Assembly: GCF_018137965.1 (NCBI RefSeq) | Contig: NZ_CP073100.1 | Span: forward strand, 2,615,754 to 2,679,753 | Direction of reading: 5' to 3' | DNA: 64,000 nucleotides | From: Luteolibacter ambystomatis | GTDB lineage: Bacteria; Verrucomicrobiota; Verrucomicrobiia; Verrucomicrobiales; Akkermansiaceae | In this document: in pieces, positions 35,335 to 44,123 of the stretch | How the letters are laid out: each line of letters starts with the position of its first letter | Position numbering within the stretch: the first letter of the stretch is position 1 | The notes under the pieces: model-generated | Databases searched by the model: none | Seen by the model: the letters and a program-made list of their open reading frames with translations, nothing else | Told to the model about the DNA's origin: nothing | Program-made: the position numbers and the translations under genes

Positions 35335-38300
35335 CTAGGAGCGATAGTAGGAGGTCTCCCTGTAGAAACAGCCGAAGCGGTGCGCCAACATCGGCAGCAC
35401 CAGCAGGTTCAGGGAAGTCGAAGACAGTAGGCCGCCGAGTATCACGATCGCCATCGGCCCCTCGATCTCGCGCCCCGGATCGCCGGTGCCGATCGCCAGC
35501 GGCAGCAAGCCCAGCGCGGTAACCAGCGCCGTCATCAGGATCGGCACCAGCCGCTCCCCCGCCCCCAGCCACGCCGTTTCCAGATTCCACTCATGTCTCT
35601 CCACTGTCACCAGATGCTCGTAGTGGCTGATGAGCATGATCGAATTCCGCAGCGTGATCCCGAACAGCGTGACGAAGCCGACCATCGCACCGGTCGACAA
35701 CAAGCCGCCGCACGCGAACACCGCGACCACACCGCCGCACAAGGCGAATGGAAGGTTTGCGAGGATCAGCAGCAGGTTGCGGAAATGGCGGGTGACGATC
35801 GATAGCAGCAGCACGATCCCCAGCCCGGCCAGCGTACTGTGAACCATCAGGTCGCGGCGTGACCGCGCCTGTTCCTGCGCAGTGCCGCTGAACTCGACAT
35901 AGGTGCCCGAAAGCATCATGATCTCCGCGCCAATGCGTTTCCGGGCTTCATCGACAAAGCCCGCCACATCCCGCCCCTCCACATCGCAGGTCACCGTTTG
36001 CACCCGCCGGGCATCGCGATGCAATACAACGTAGCGACCGGCCTCCTGACGGATGTCCGCGAGTTGGCGCAGCGGCACATGCACGCCGGTGGGACTCTTC
36101 AAGACCAGCTCGCCCACACTGCTGATGTCCTTCCGTAGTTCCGGAGGCAGGATCACGTTCACCTCGTGGACCTGGTTGCCCTCGTAAATCTCGCCCACGC
36201 CCATGCCTTGGTAGGCGGTGCGGACCGCGGTCAGCACGTCGCCGGGCGTGAAGCCCCAGCGGACCAGATCGGACGGACGCGGCCGGATCACCAGTTGTGG
36301 CGTGCCCTGCGGCGATTGCACCCGCACGTCGCGCCCGCCGCGGATCGAGTGCAGCAGCTTCGCGATTTCCTCCGCCTTCCCATCGAGCACGTCCAGATCA
36401 TTGCCGCGCACATGGATTGCGACCGGGGCGGTGTAGCCGGACAGCGTTTCCTCGACGCGCTCGCTGAGGAAGGACTTCACCGCAAAATTCACGCCCGGGA
36501 ACTTCTCCAGCATCGAACGCACCTCCGCCACCGCGCCCTCGGCGGCATCCCCCTCCAGCGGCCTCAGCTCCACGTCGAACTCTCCTTCATGCGAACCGAA
36601 GGTGTCATCCGAGGCCTCCGTGCGACCGATGCGCTGGTTCACCTTGCGGACGAAGGGCAGCTTCAGCAGTTCCCGCGTCACATCATCGCCCAGACTCCGT
36701 GCCTGAGCCAACGAGGTGCCGGGCACCGCCGCCATATGGACGATGAAATGTCCTTCCCGCAACTCAGGCACCAGTTGGCTCTGGAAGAGCGGAAGCATCG
36801 CGATGCCCCCCAATGTCACCAGCACTACTACAGTGATCACCGTACGAAAGCTCCCATTCAACCACGCCAGCAGCGCGAGGTAGCGGGCCTTCATCCAGCG
36901 GGCCAGCGGGGCTTCGTGCGCAGAAAGTTCGCATTTACCGAGGAACACCAGGGCCAGCGCCGGAGTGAGCGTCAGGGCCACGCCCAGCGAGGCCGCGATG
37001 GCGGAGACATAGGCGATCCCGAGCGGAGAGAACAACCGGCCCGCAATGCCGGTCATGGACAACACCGGCAGGAACACCAGGATCACCGCGAAGGTTGCGT
37101 GCACCACCGCGCTTCGCACCTCCAGCGAAGCCTCGATCACCACTTGCCAAACAGGCCGTGGTGACTCCAGCGTTCGGTTCCCGCGCAGGCGACGCAGGAT
37201 GTTCTCCACATCGATCACCGCATCGTCCACCACCTCGCCGATGGCGATCGCGAGACCTCCGAGGGTCATCGTATTGAGCGAACAGCCGAGTTTCTCCAGC
37301 ACGATCACCGCCGCCAGCAACGACAGCGGAATGGCAGTGCAGGAAATCGCCGCGGTGCGCAGGTTGTTCAGGAACAGCAACAGCACCACCACCACCAACA
37401 CGCCGCCAGTCAGCAGCGACCACGCTACATTGTGGGTCGCCGTTTCAATGAAGGCCGCAGGCCGGAAGAGGTCGTCGTGCAGCCCGATGCGTTCTCTGGC
37501 GAGCGATGGCCTCAGCTCCGCCAGTGCCGCCTCCACCTTGCGCGTCACCTCCAGCGTGTTCGTGCCGAACTGCGAGGAAATCACCAGCACCACACCGGGC
37601 CGCCCCATGATCGAGGCCGCACCGAAGGGCGGCTCCGGTGCCTCCACCACACGCGCCACATCCCCCAGCGTGAGCACCGCGCCATCCTTGCGCGCCACCA
37701 CCACGGCCGCGAGCTGCGCCGGTGTCAGCGCCTCCTGCGCCTCGGTCTGGATTACGATCCGCTGATTCGCATTTTCGATGAAGCCTGCCCCCTGCACGCC
37801 GGTCGCCTTCGAGGCAACCGCCACCACATCTTCCAGCGAAAGGTCATGCCGAACCAATTGCTCCGGGATCACCTGGATCTGGAGCTGCTTCACCTCTCCG
37901 CCGAAGACCGACACGTTCGCCACGCCATCCACAGTGAGCAGCCGTGGCTTCAACGTCCAATCGGCGAAGGTCCGCACCTCCATCGCGGTACGTTCCGTGG
38001 ACGTCAGCCCCGCTTCGAACACGATGCTCGCGGAGGATGTCAGCGGAGTCATCACCGGAGATGCCACGCTCTGCGGCAACCTTCCAGTCAAGGTGCCGAG
38101 TCGTTCCGAAACGGATTGCCGCGCGAGATGGATGTCGCTGTCCGGCCGGAAGGTCAGCGTGAGCAACGACAGTCCTTGGATGGACGACGAACGCAGCGCC
38201 CCCACGCCATCAATACCATTCACCACGTTTTCAATCGGCTGCGTCACCAGCGTCTCCACCTGCTCCGGAGACAACCCCGGAGCCTCCGTCTGGATCGTGA

Positions 38301-38451
38301 CCTGCGGCGGCGCGAACTCCGGAAACACATCGTAACGCGCACGCCCGAGCGTGTGCAATCCATAGCCCAGCAGGGCACAGGCCAGTGCGATCACCAAGCC
38401 GCGGAAGCGCAACGAGAAGCGGACGATGCCGCCGAGAAAACCTTCGTGCAT
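35335..38451 (-). CDS. HME-type RND efflux pump (CusA/CzcA family)
   Basis: 1038 residues, normal length. An N-terminal TM helix (GLVIALACALLGYGLHTL) is followed by the FPEFAPPQVTIQTEAPGLSP porter start, a duplicated 6-TM architecture with two large periplasmic loops, and the heavy-metal RND signature in TM4, GEVVDDAVIDVENILRRLRG. A proton-driven trimer exporting metal ions (Cu/Ag or Co/Zn/Cd) from periplasm to outside. Met clusters like those of CusA are not prominent, so the metal is uncertain. The adaptor gene lies 11 bp upstream; no outer-membrane factor gene is in the window. Confidence 0.93.
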   Translation of the reverse strand: MHEGFLGGIVRFSLRFRGLVIALACALLGYGLHTLGRARYDVFPEFAPPQVTIQTEAPGLSPEQVETLVTQPIENVVNGIDGVGALRSSSIQGLSLLTLTFRPDSDIHLARQSVSERLGTLTGRLPQSVASPVMTPLTSSASIVFEAGLTSTERTAMEVRTFADWTLKPRLLTVDGVANVSVFGGEVKQLQIQVIPEQLVRHDLSLEDVVAVASKATGVQGAGFIENANQRIVIQTEAQEALTPAQLAAVVVARKDGAVLTLGDVARVVEAPEPPFGAASIMGRPGVVLVISSQFGTNTLEVTRKVEAALAELRPSLARERIGLHDDLFRPAAFIETATHNVAWSLLTGGVLVVVVLLLFLNNLRTAAISCTAIPLSLLAAVIVLEKLGCSLNTMTLGGLAIAIGEVVDDAVIDVENILRRLRGNRTLESPRPVWQVVIEASLEVRSAVVHATFAVILVFLPVLSMTGIAGRLFSPLGIAYVSAIAASLGVALTLTPALALVFLGKCELSAHEAPLARWMKARYLALLAWLNGSFRTVITVVVLVTLGGIAMLPLFQSQLVPELREGHFIVHMAAVPGTSLAQARSLGDDVTRELLKLPFVRKVNQRIGRTEASDDTFGSHEGEFDVELRPLEGDAAEGAVAEVRSMLEKFPGVNFAVKSFLSERVEETLSGYTAPVAIHVRGNDLDVLDGKAEEIAKLLHSIRGGRDVRVQSPQGTPQLVIRPRPSDLVRWGFTPGDVLTAVRTAYQGMGVGEIYEGNQVHEVNVILPPELRKDISSVGELVLKSPTGVHVPLRQLADIRQEAGRYVVLHRDARRVQTVTCDVEGRDVAGFVDEARKRIGAEIMMLSGTYVEFSGTAQEQARSRRDLMVHSTLAGLGIVLLLSIVTRHFRNLLLILANLPFALCGGVVAVFACGGLLSTGAMVGFVTLFGITLRNSIMLISHYEHLVTVERHEWNLETAWLGAGERLVPILMTALVTALGLLPLAIGTGDPGREIEGPMAIVILGGLLSSTSLNLLVLPMLAHRFGCFYRETSYYRS

Positions 38452-38462
38452 CGCGGTGCCGG

Positions 38463-39494
38463 TCAGTCGTTGATCTCCACCTGACTGCGGAATTCTTCCG
38501 ACAGCAGCACCTGCGCACCCCGGAGAACGTAGGTGTCCCCGCCCTTCCCGCCCGCTTGGAAAAACCCGCCGTCCGTCCGTTCCCCGGTCGGCACCTCACG
38601 GCGGGCGAATTCATCCGCCTCCCGCTGCTGATACGCCCACGCCCGACCACCCTGCCACACCACGGCATCATACGGCACCACAACGCCCTGACGTTCCTCG
38701 CCGCAGGACATCGCGCCTTCCAGGTTGATCGCCGGAGCGAGTTCCTCGCCGCCGTTCTCGACCTCGTAGAAATGGCTGCGTCCCTGAAGCTTCGGATCGA
38801 TCCTCGGTGCGGCGGAGATCCACTTCGCCACATACTCCCGCCCTCCCGGTTCGCGCACGCGCACCGTGGGCGCAGCCTTGGTGCCCGCATCCTGCGGCAG
38901 GGTCAGCAGCAGCAGCGCGTTCTTCATACCCCGCCATTTTTCGGAAGCGGCGGACTCTCCCAGCATCGCGTCGCCGATCACCGGTCCCCATTGCCGCAGG
39001 CAGGTGGATTCCCAGGTCGCCACACGGCTGCGTCCGGCGGCCAGCGTCGCCTGTTCGGTGAGGTAGGCATTCTCGGCCAATTGCAGGTTCTTCTCGGACA
39101 CCGCCCGCGGCTGGTCGTAGAGCGCCTTCTGGCGGTCACGGTCGAGGCGCGTCATTTCCACTGCGGCGGCCGACTTTTCGATGTCCGCCCGCGCGGCTTC
39201 AAGCTGCCCGCGCAGGTCGATCAGGTCCTGCGGATCCAGCACCGTCCCATAGACCCGCACCGATGGCTGATGTGCCGTCACCACCAGCTCTCCCAGCTCG
39301 ATGTGCTCGCGCTCCCGCTCCTCCGCATTGCAGCACACCACAGTTCCGTCCTTCCCGATCCGCACCCGCGTGGGCGCATCCACCGGGCTGTCCGCCACCC
39401 TTTCCCCGGCGATCTCCTGCCGACCGAGGGTGAAGGCGTAGACCAGACCCGCGGCGGCACCCGCGAGCATCAGCACAAACAGAAGCTTTTTCAT
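38463..39494 (-). CDS. RND periplasmic adaptor (membrane fusion protein)
   Basis: 343 residues from MKKLLFVLMLAGAAAGLVYA, an N-terminal signal anchor. Features: a first beta domain (VRVYGTVLDPQDLIDLRGQL), a coiled-coil hairpin (about 85-150; EAARADIEKSAAAVEMTRLD), and barrel segments (RSHFYEVENGGEELAPAINL, GVVVPYDAVVWQGGRAWAYQ). The CusB-type Met-rich metal site is not seen, but Cys54-Cys55 (TVVCCNAEE) lies just before the first domain. It links the pump to an outer-membrane channel. Divergent from the response regulator with 127 bp between. Confidence 0.87.
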   Translation of the reverse strand: MKKLLFVLMLAGAAAGLVYAFTLGRQEIAGERVADSPVDAPTRVRIGKDGTVVCCNAEEREREHIELGELVVTAHQPSVRVYGTVLDPQDLIDLRGQLEAARADIEKSAAAVEMTRLDRDRQKALYDQPRAVSEKNLQLAENAYLTEQATLAAGRSRVATWESTCLRQWGPVIGDAMLGESAASEKWRGMKNALLLLTLPQDAGTKAAPTVRVREPGGREYVAKWISAAPRIDPKLQGRSHFYEVENGGEELAPAINLEGAMSCGEERQGVVVPYDAVVWQGGRAWAYQQREADEFARREVPTGERTDGGFFQAGGKGGDTYVLRGAQVLLSEEFRSQVEIND

Positions 39495-39621
39495 GGCGAT
39501 GAACGTTCCATCCACCATCGCCACACCGGTTCCCCGCCCGCGAGGGGAAAGCCCTTACATCTCTGTCAGCACCTCCGGACGCGGTTTGACGCGACCGCGA
39601 GCGGACGGCAGGATCGCGGCG

Positions 39622-40302
39622 ATGCGTGTGCTTGTCGTCGAAGACCAAACCAAGATCGCGCGTGCGCTGGAAACGGCGCTCGCCGCCGATGGCGCGGAGG
39701 TGGTGATCGCGGGCGATGGCGACCGCGGCCTGCAACTCGCGCTTGAGAGCCGCTTCGACGTGGTGGTGCTGGACATCATGCTGCCCGGCCTCGACGGACT
39801 CGAGGTGCTGCGGGAACTCCGCGCCCGCCACCACACCACGCCGGTGTTGCTGCTTTCCGCCCGCGGCGAGGTGGACGACCGCATCCGCGGCCTCGATCTC
39901 GGCGCCGATGATTATCTTCCGAAACCCTTCGTGCTCGCGGAGGTCACCGCCCGCGTCCGCGTGCTCGCGCGCCGCGCCGCCCCCGCCGATGCGCCGCGGC
40001 TGGTCATCGCCGATCTTTCGATCGACTTCCTCCGCCATGAGGTGAAGCGCGGCGGCCACCGCATCGACCTCACTACCCGTGAACTACGGCTTCTCACGTA
40101 CTTGGCCCGCGCCAACGGCCGCGCCTGCCCTCGCGATGAACTGCACCAGCAGGTCTGGGACTATGCACCCGGCTACGATCCCGGCACCAATGTCGTGCAG
40201 GTGGCCATGGTGCGGCTGAGGGAAAAGTTGGACGCCCCCTTCAAGCGCAAGCTGATCCACACCGTCTTCGCCGAGGGCTACGCCGTGCGCGACACACCAT
40301 GA
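39622..40302 (+). CDS. OmpR-family response regulator of the metal efflux locus
   Basis: 226 residues from MRVLVVEDQTKIARALE. Receiver with acidic E7-D8, phospho-acceptor Asp51 (VVLDIMLPG) and Lys101 (LPKPF). A winged-helix DNA-binding domain follows from about 130 (HRIDLTTRELRLLTYLARAN, GTNVVQVAMVRLREKL). It closely follows the CusR/CopR layout. It lies divergent to the pump operon and overlaps the sensor kinase start by 4 bp (ATGA, 40299-40302). It probably activates the pump promoter in the 127-bp gap; I saw no clear CusR-type box there. Confidence 0.93.
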   Translation: MRVLVVEDQTKIARALETALAADGAEVVIAGDGDRGLQLALESRFDVVVLDIMLPGLDGLEVLRELRARHHTTPVLLLSARGEVDDRIRGLDLGADDYLPKPFVLAEVTARVRVLARRAAPADAPRLVIADLSIDFLRHEVKRGGHRIDLTTRELRLLTYLARANGRACPRDELHQQVWDYAPGYDPGTNVVQVAMVRLREKLDAPFKRKLIHTVFAEGYAVRDTP

Positions 40303-41384
40303 AAGTCCGCACCCGCCTCACCCTCTGGTTTGCCGGACTCCTGCTCGGATCGCTGCTGCTGCTCGGCGGCCTGCTCCATTACGAGCTCGTGGATGAAGTC
40401 GCCAACGGCCACAAACCGGAATCCCCGTCCGAAAAAATCGAGGATCTGCTGCTGTCCTATGGCCTGCCTACCATCGCCATCCTTGTGATCGGCGGTTCGT
40501 GGCTGGTGCGGCGCGCGTTGCGTCCCGTCGAACAACTCGCTGCCGCCGCGGAACGTGTCCATGCCGGTCACCTTGCGGAGCGGATCCCGCTCAGCGGTCG
40601 TGGCGATGAACTCGACCGTCTCGCCGAGGCCTTCAACCGGATGCTCGGTCGTGTCGATGCCGGCATCAGCAGCGTGCGGGACTTCACCCTGCGCGCCTCC
40701 CACGAGTTGAAGACCCCGCTCACCATCCTCAGCGCGGAAACAGAGCTGGCACTGGGCGGCCCCACCGCCACGCCTGCCCAGCGTGAGCGTCTCGCCAGCC
40801 AGTATGAGGAAATCCAGCGCCTCACGGCCCTCGTCAACGCCCTCGGCCTGTTGGCGAAGGCGGATGCGGGCCTGCCCACGCTCGCCCGCGAAAACCTCCG
40901 TCTCGATGATCTCCTCCGCGAGGCCGTTGACAACATCCGCCCGTTGGCTGCCATGCGCGGCATCACCGTGAACTTGGAAACCTGCGATCCCGCTCCCATG
41001 CATGCGGACCGCTCCAGCCTGCGCCAGATCCTGCTCAACCTGCTGGACAATGCGGTGAAGCACAACCAGCCGGACGGTTGGATCGCCATCCGCCTCCGCC
41101 ACGGCTCGGTCGGCACGGATCTCGCCATCGAAAACAGCGGCCCGCCCATTCCTCCTGCAATCCTGCCCAAGGTCTTCGACCGCTTCGTTCGCGGTCCTGG
41201 CGTCGTGGAGGGTTCCGGCCTCGGTCTCAGCATCGTCCGCACGCTGGTGGAAGCTCATGGCGGCAGGGTCTTCTGCGAACCCGGGCGCAGCCATGGGTTC
41301 TGCATCGAAATGAAGCTGCCGACGCAACTTGAGCGGAGAGACGGCTGTTGCTTCGTTTCTCCTTACCGCCCTGCGAACCTGTGA
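40299..41384 (+). CDS. Membrane sensor histidine kinase with minimal periplasmic loop
   Basis: 361 residues. TM1 (8-27) and TM2 (about 55-70) enclose only about 28 residues, far less than the roughly 150-residue periplasmic sensor of CusS/CopS. Then HAMP (about 70-122), HisKA with phospho-His135 (RASHELKTPLTIL), and HATPase (NLLDNAVKHN, VFDRFVRGPG, GSGLGLSIVRTLVEAHGG). The C-terminal tail contains Cys-Cys (RRDGCCFVS). It partners the OmpR-type regulator by gene overlap. Confidence 0.92.
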   Translation: MKVRTRLTLWFAGLLLGSLLLLGGLLHYELVDEVANGHKPESPSEKIEDLLLSYGLPTIAILVIGGSWLVRRALRPVEQLAAAAERVHAGHLAERIPLSGRGDELDRLAEAFNRMLGRVDAGISSVRDFTLRASHELKTPLTILSAETELALGGPTATPAQRERLASQYEEIQRLTALVNALGLLAKADAGLPTLARENLRLDDLLREAVDNIRPLAAMRGITVNLETCDPAPMHADRSSLRQILLNLLDNAVKHNQPDGWIAIRLRHGSVGTDLAIENSGPPIPPAILPKVFDRFVRGPGVVEGSGLGLSIVRTLVEAHGGRVFCEPGRSHGFCIEMKLPTQLERRDGCCFVSPYRPANL

Positions 41385-41469
41385 TCTTGGCTTCCATTCT
41401 ATGCCTTCCAGATCGACCGCACTCTGGATATGTGGAGAAAAGTGAACACCGCTCGATGTTCGTGCTTAT

Positions 41470-41769
41470 TCAATATTCCAACGCGTAGCGGGCTCTTGCA
41501 AATCGTTCGCATTTGAGGTGAGGCTGGATAGGAAGGGCGGAAAGATAGCTTCTAGCCCAAAAAGGCCGCAGGTGCAGGTGGCCTCCCAAAAGAGTCTCTT
41601 TTAGAAGGTCGAAAAATTTTCGCATTTTGCCTTTGCTGAGGTGACCTCCGCGGCTGTCTCTTATTGATCTCTCAAGGCGCGAACGGAAGTCGTCTTCGGA
41701 TCCAGCATCTTCAACTTCCCATTCGACTCCTCTTTCAACCATGGGAGTAGGGCAACGGTGGCATTGCAC
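41470..41769 (-). CDS. Possible hypothetical protein
   Basis: 99 residues (MQCHRCPTPMVERGVEWEVE at the N-terminus; later KMRKFFDLLKETLLGGHLHL). Composition is protein-like but no family is recognised and no clear ribosome binding site precedes it. It lies in a gene-poor region of lower GC. It may be a chance ORF or a fragment. Confidence 0.35.
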   Translation of the reverse strand: MQCHRCPTPMVERGVEWEVEDAGSEDDFRSRLERSIRDSRGGHLSKGKMRKFFDLLKETLLGGHLHLRPFWARSYLSALPIQPHLKCERFARARYALEY

Positions 41770-41861
41770 AGAAGCAGCCCTTGGTCGCGGCTGCTCGTTA
41801 AGCTTTGGTAAAGACGGCGGTAGATTCTTGGCCTAAATGCCAATTGGATTATGGTGACACG

Positions 41862-42208
41862 ATGATCAATTGGTCTGAAATTTCATTCCTTCGAGTGAAA
41901 GTGGAACCACTCCCCGAACATCCGCAGTTCTGGGATGTCGGCCTCGTGCTGATGACATTGTTTGTTCGCACTCCCGATCTGGATTTAGTTTCCCGATGGC
42001 TGGATGCGGTGCTCCATGTCCACTGCTTGTCCCACCCGGAGATTCTGGAGATGGGGAAGATGAATCGGCTCCTGCCAATCTCGGTTTCGAGGAACTCCAA
42101 TGCTTGGAATCAGGTCTGGCAGAGCAGGGAATCGGTCAGTGGTCGATCTTGATTCCCACCGGGGGTGAAATTTCGGACTTCGAATTAATCTGCGACGGAT
42201 TCCCTTAG
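41862..42208 (+). pseudogene. Frameshifted orphan gene
   Basis: The first frame begins MINWSEISFLRVKVEPLPEH and runs through DLVSRWLDAVLHVHC. Near 42060 protein-like sequence shifts by one frame to ANLGFEELQCLESGLAEQGI, then QWSILIPTGGEISDF and stop at 42208. Together they would make a protein of about 115 residues. No family recognised. A sequencing error rather than true decay is possible. Confidence 0.5.
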
Positions 42209-42388
42209 TACCGGGAGCCGATGAACAGCTCCCCACCGGATGCAGGCGTATCAACGTTAGTCAGTGCAGATGCCTTGGTGCGTTTTAACAATCAAGGCTG
42301 ACACTGAATTTGAGAGCCGCTTTGAGATCTTCTTCGCAGTGACCGCCGAGACGTTCATTGATCTATCGTTCCCTTGAAGACAACCAAC

Positions 42389-42430
42389 GCCCGCCTGGAT
42401 CACCCCGACCCAGGCGGGCTATGGTTTTCT
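42389..42430 (+). terminator. Candidate terminator hairpin
   Basis: 10-bp perfect stem GCCCGCCTGG/CCAGGCGGGC with an 11-nt loop and a modest T-rich stretch (tatggttttct) after it. It is not directly behind any intact gene; the nearest plus-strand gene is the broken orphan ending at 42208. Confidence 0.45.
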
Positions 42431-42848
42431 CGGTTGCTGCGCTACGGCCTGCCCGGTTGCGTACCGAGAATGTTAGGGATGACCTGAAAAATTTCAACTG
42501 GATTTCAGCGGGCTCGCCCGGCTGTTGCAACCCGGACGAGCCCTTCAGAGCAAGAGCTGCAACCCATTGCCCTGATAGCCGAAGGAAAAGATTCATTGCC
42601 GGATGCCGCAGCCACGCCAGCTAGGTCGCCCGCCTATCTCCCCCGGATCCAAGCGGGCAACCCTATCAGCTGGTAAGGTGGCCACCATTGCATCAAGCAA
42701 TTAATGCGGCTCGGAGGATACCACGGACGTCGTGACAATCAAGTCGATTCTTGACCGTTTAGAGAGCAGGAAGGGAGGCCTGCCCGGTCGAACGCCGCAC
42801 CGGACAGACCATACCTTTCATCACACCGAGAACCACCACGGTGCGAAG

Positions 42849-42870
42849 TAGTTTGGTACTGCGCCAAACT
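42849..42870. repeat. 8-bp inverted repeat, operator-like
   Basis: TAGTTTGG (42849-42856) and CCAAACTA (42863-42870) separated by tactgcg. It lies 83 bp downstream of the stop of the minus-strand gene at 42954. It could be an operator, a short terminator or the end of a lost element; no T-run is present. Confidence 0.5.
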
Positions 42871-42953
42871 ACAGTCTGGCACCTTTACCTAGGAAATATG
42901 CGGCTGCAAACGATTCTTCGTGGAGACCTTTTGGGAGATCCGCAGGCCCTTCC

Positions 42954-43388
42954 CTAGACAGGGATTTCGGCATCGGGGGGTGGCGGCATGAGGAATTCGA
43001 ACTCAGTTGAAACGACGGCAATGCCGTATTCGGACGACAGCCCAGGCGTCACCGATGCCAAAACCGCCCCGGTCCACTGGGTCAGATCCTCCTTAATCGT
43101 GATGCGGAGGATGCCGGTGTCGGCCATAAGGTCATTGCCCGCGCTCTGGAAGGCCAACAGCGCGTCGTCGTAGTCGTCAAAGTCCTTTTCCACCGCGAAG
43201 GTGATGCGGGCCGTAGCGCCGCCGAGGGGCTCGAAAAACGACTCTCCTGCAAGGAAGCCATCGGCCTCGAAAAGATCCTGCTCGGCATCGATCTTCGGCA
43301 CCGAGGCGAAGAACTCTCCAGGCACGATCAGGGTGAACGTCGTACCATCGCGGATGTGTTCGATGGTGGCGAAAGATTCCGCGCTCAT
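42954..43388 (-). CDS. Hypothetical protein, phage-structural-like composition
   Basis: 144 residues (MSAESFATIEHIRDGTTFTL, then VPGEFFASVPKIDAEQDLFE), beta-rich and acidic, ending PPPPDAEIPV. No family recognised. Its start codon overlaps the stop of the upstream minus-strand gene (43385-43388, ATGA), which supports real translation of both. Small, beta-rich, coupled genes like this are frequent among phage or tailocin structural genes, but that is only an impression. Confidence 0.55.
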   Translation of the reverse strand: MSAESFATIEHIRDGTTFTLIVPGEFFASVPKIDAEQDLFEADGFLAGESFFEPLGGATARITFAVEKDFDDYDDALLAFQSAGNDLMADTGILRITIKEDLTQWTGAVLASVTPGLSSEYGIAVVSTEFEFLMPPPPDAEIPV

Positions 43389-43732
43389 GAGCCCTGCTGA
43401 ACGGTGCCGCCGGTGATCGGACCCGGCACGCCGGTGTCGTAGTGGTTCGTGCCCATCGCGGGGCCGTGAAGAGTGAAGGTCGCTCCAGGGCCGTGGAAGG
43501 CCGAGGTGATGGCGGGTCCACCGGAGGCATAGCTCTTCGACGTGGGCCAGCTCTCCGGGATGTCCTGGCGGTCGATGGGTTCGCCACCGTTCCGTCTCAA
43601 CTTCGCCATGCCGAGACTGGTCGGCCCGTTCTCCACAACATTCGCGTCAGCATCGGCGCCGCCCAGGTGTTTCTGACCATCGAGCGACAACGGGTTGACC
43701 GCACCTGCAGGTGGCCAGCTTCGGCGAACCAT
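43385..43732 (-). CDS. Hypothetical protein, possibly 5'-frameshifted
   Basis: 115 residues, low in hydrophobic residues, Gly/Pro/Asn-rich (GGADADANVVENGPTSLGMA, SAFHGPGATFTLHGPAMG). It is coupled to the next gene by ATGA. Just upstream, another frame reads LSNVGINLGILTSSIFYTKW and FAEAGHLQ, which also looks like protein and would join this frame by one base shift near 43690. The true gene may be longer and broken. Confidence 0.45.
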   Translation of the reverse strand: MVRRSWPPAGAVNPLSLDGQKHLGGADADANVVENGPTSLGMAKLRRNGGEPIDRQDIPESWPTSKSYASGGPAITSAFHGPGATFTLHGPAMGTNHYDTGVPGPITGGTVQQGS

Positions 43733-43890
43733 TTGGTGTAAAAGATCGAGGACGTAAGGATGCCGAGGTTGATCCCTACGTTTGAGAGGCGACCGGCTTC
43801 ACGGGCTGGTCAAGAAGACCGGGAGGGCAAGACGGCAACGCGTTCAATCAAGTGTCGGCGGCGTGGTATTCGTCCCGGCGGATGTGGGTT

Positions 43891-44058
43891 TCATAGGCGA
43901 TTCCCGCAGCCATCCTTCAGAAGTGCTGTTCCTGCGGAATCTTTCTTCACTGTAACATTTCGACCGTCAATTGCTTCTCTCTCCTCGGCCGCCTTCGGAC
44001 TAAAGGCAACCATCATGCACTTACGAGCTGTTTCCTCGCCTCCGAGCGCGGACGTCAT
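43891..44058 (-). CDS. Small hypothetical protein (family with a decayed copy at 54400-54650)
   Basis: 55 residues: MTSALGGEETARKCMMVAFS, then PKAAEEREAIDGRNVTVKKD and SAGTALLKDGCGNRL. It resembles single-domain DUF1488-like or DUF1737-like small stress proteins only in size; no family recognised. A decayed relative lies at about 54490-54650, sharing GEExTAxxC, NVT and FLKDGCG elements and about 30 bp of near-identical DNA (gccatccttcagaa). Confidence 0.5.
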   Translation of the reverse strand: MTSALGGEETARKCMMVAFSPKAAEEREAIDGRNVTVKKDSAGTALLKDGCGNRL

Positions 44059-44123
44059 CGGCACGGAAACCTCGCAGCAACGGAACCCCTTCCCTGCTCC
44101 GGATTTCCGTGCCGTCCGATCTC

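Larger units (their letters stand above)
42209..42953. other. Non-coding stretch with two inverted repeats
   Basis: About 745 bp without a supportable gene. It contains a perfect 10-bp stem GCCCGCCTGG (42389-42398) / CCAGGCGGGC (42410-42419), followed by tatggttttc, that could terminate plus-strand transcription. It also contains the 42849-42870 inverted repeat. Protein-like frames are short and unconvincing. Confidence 0.5.
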
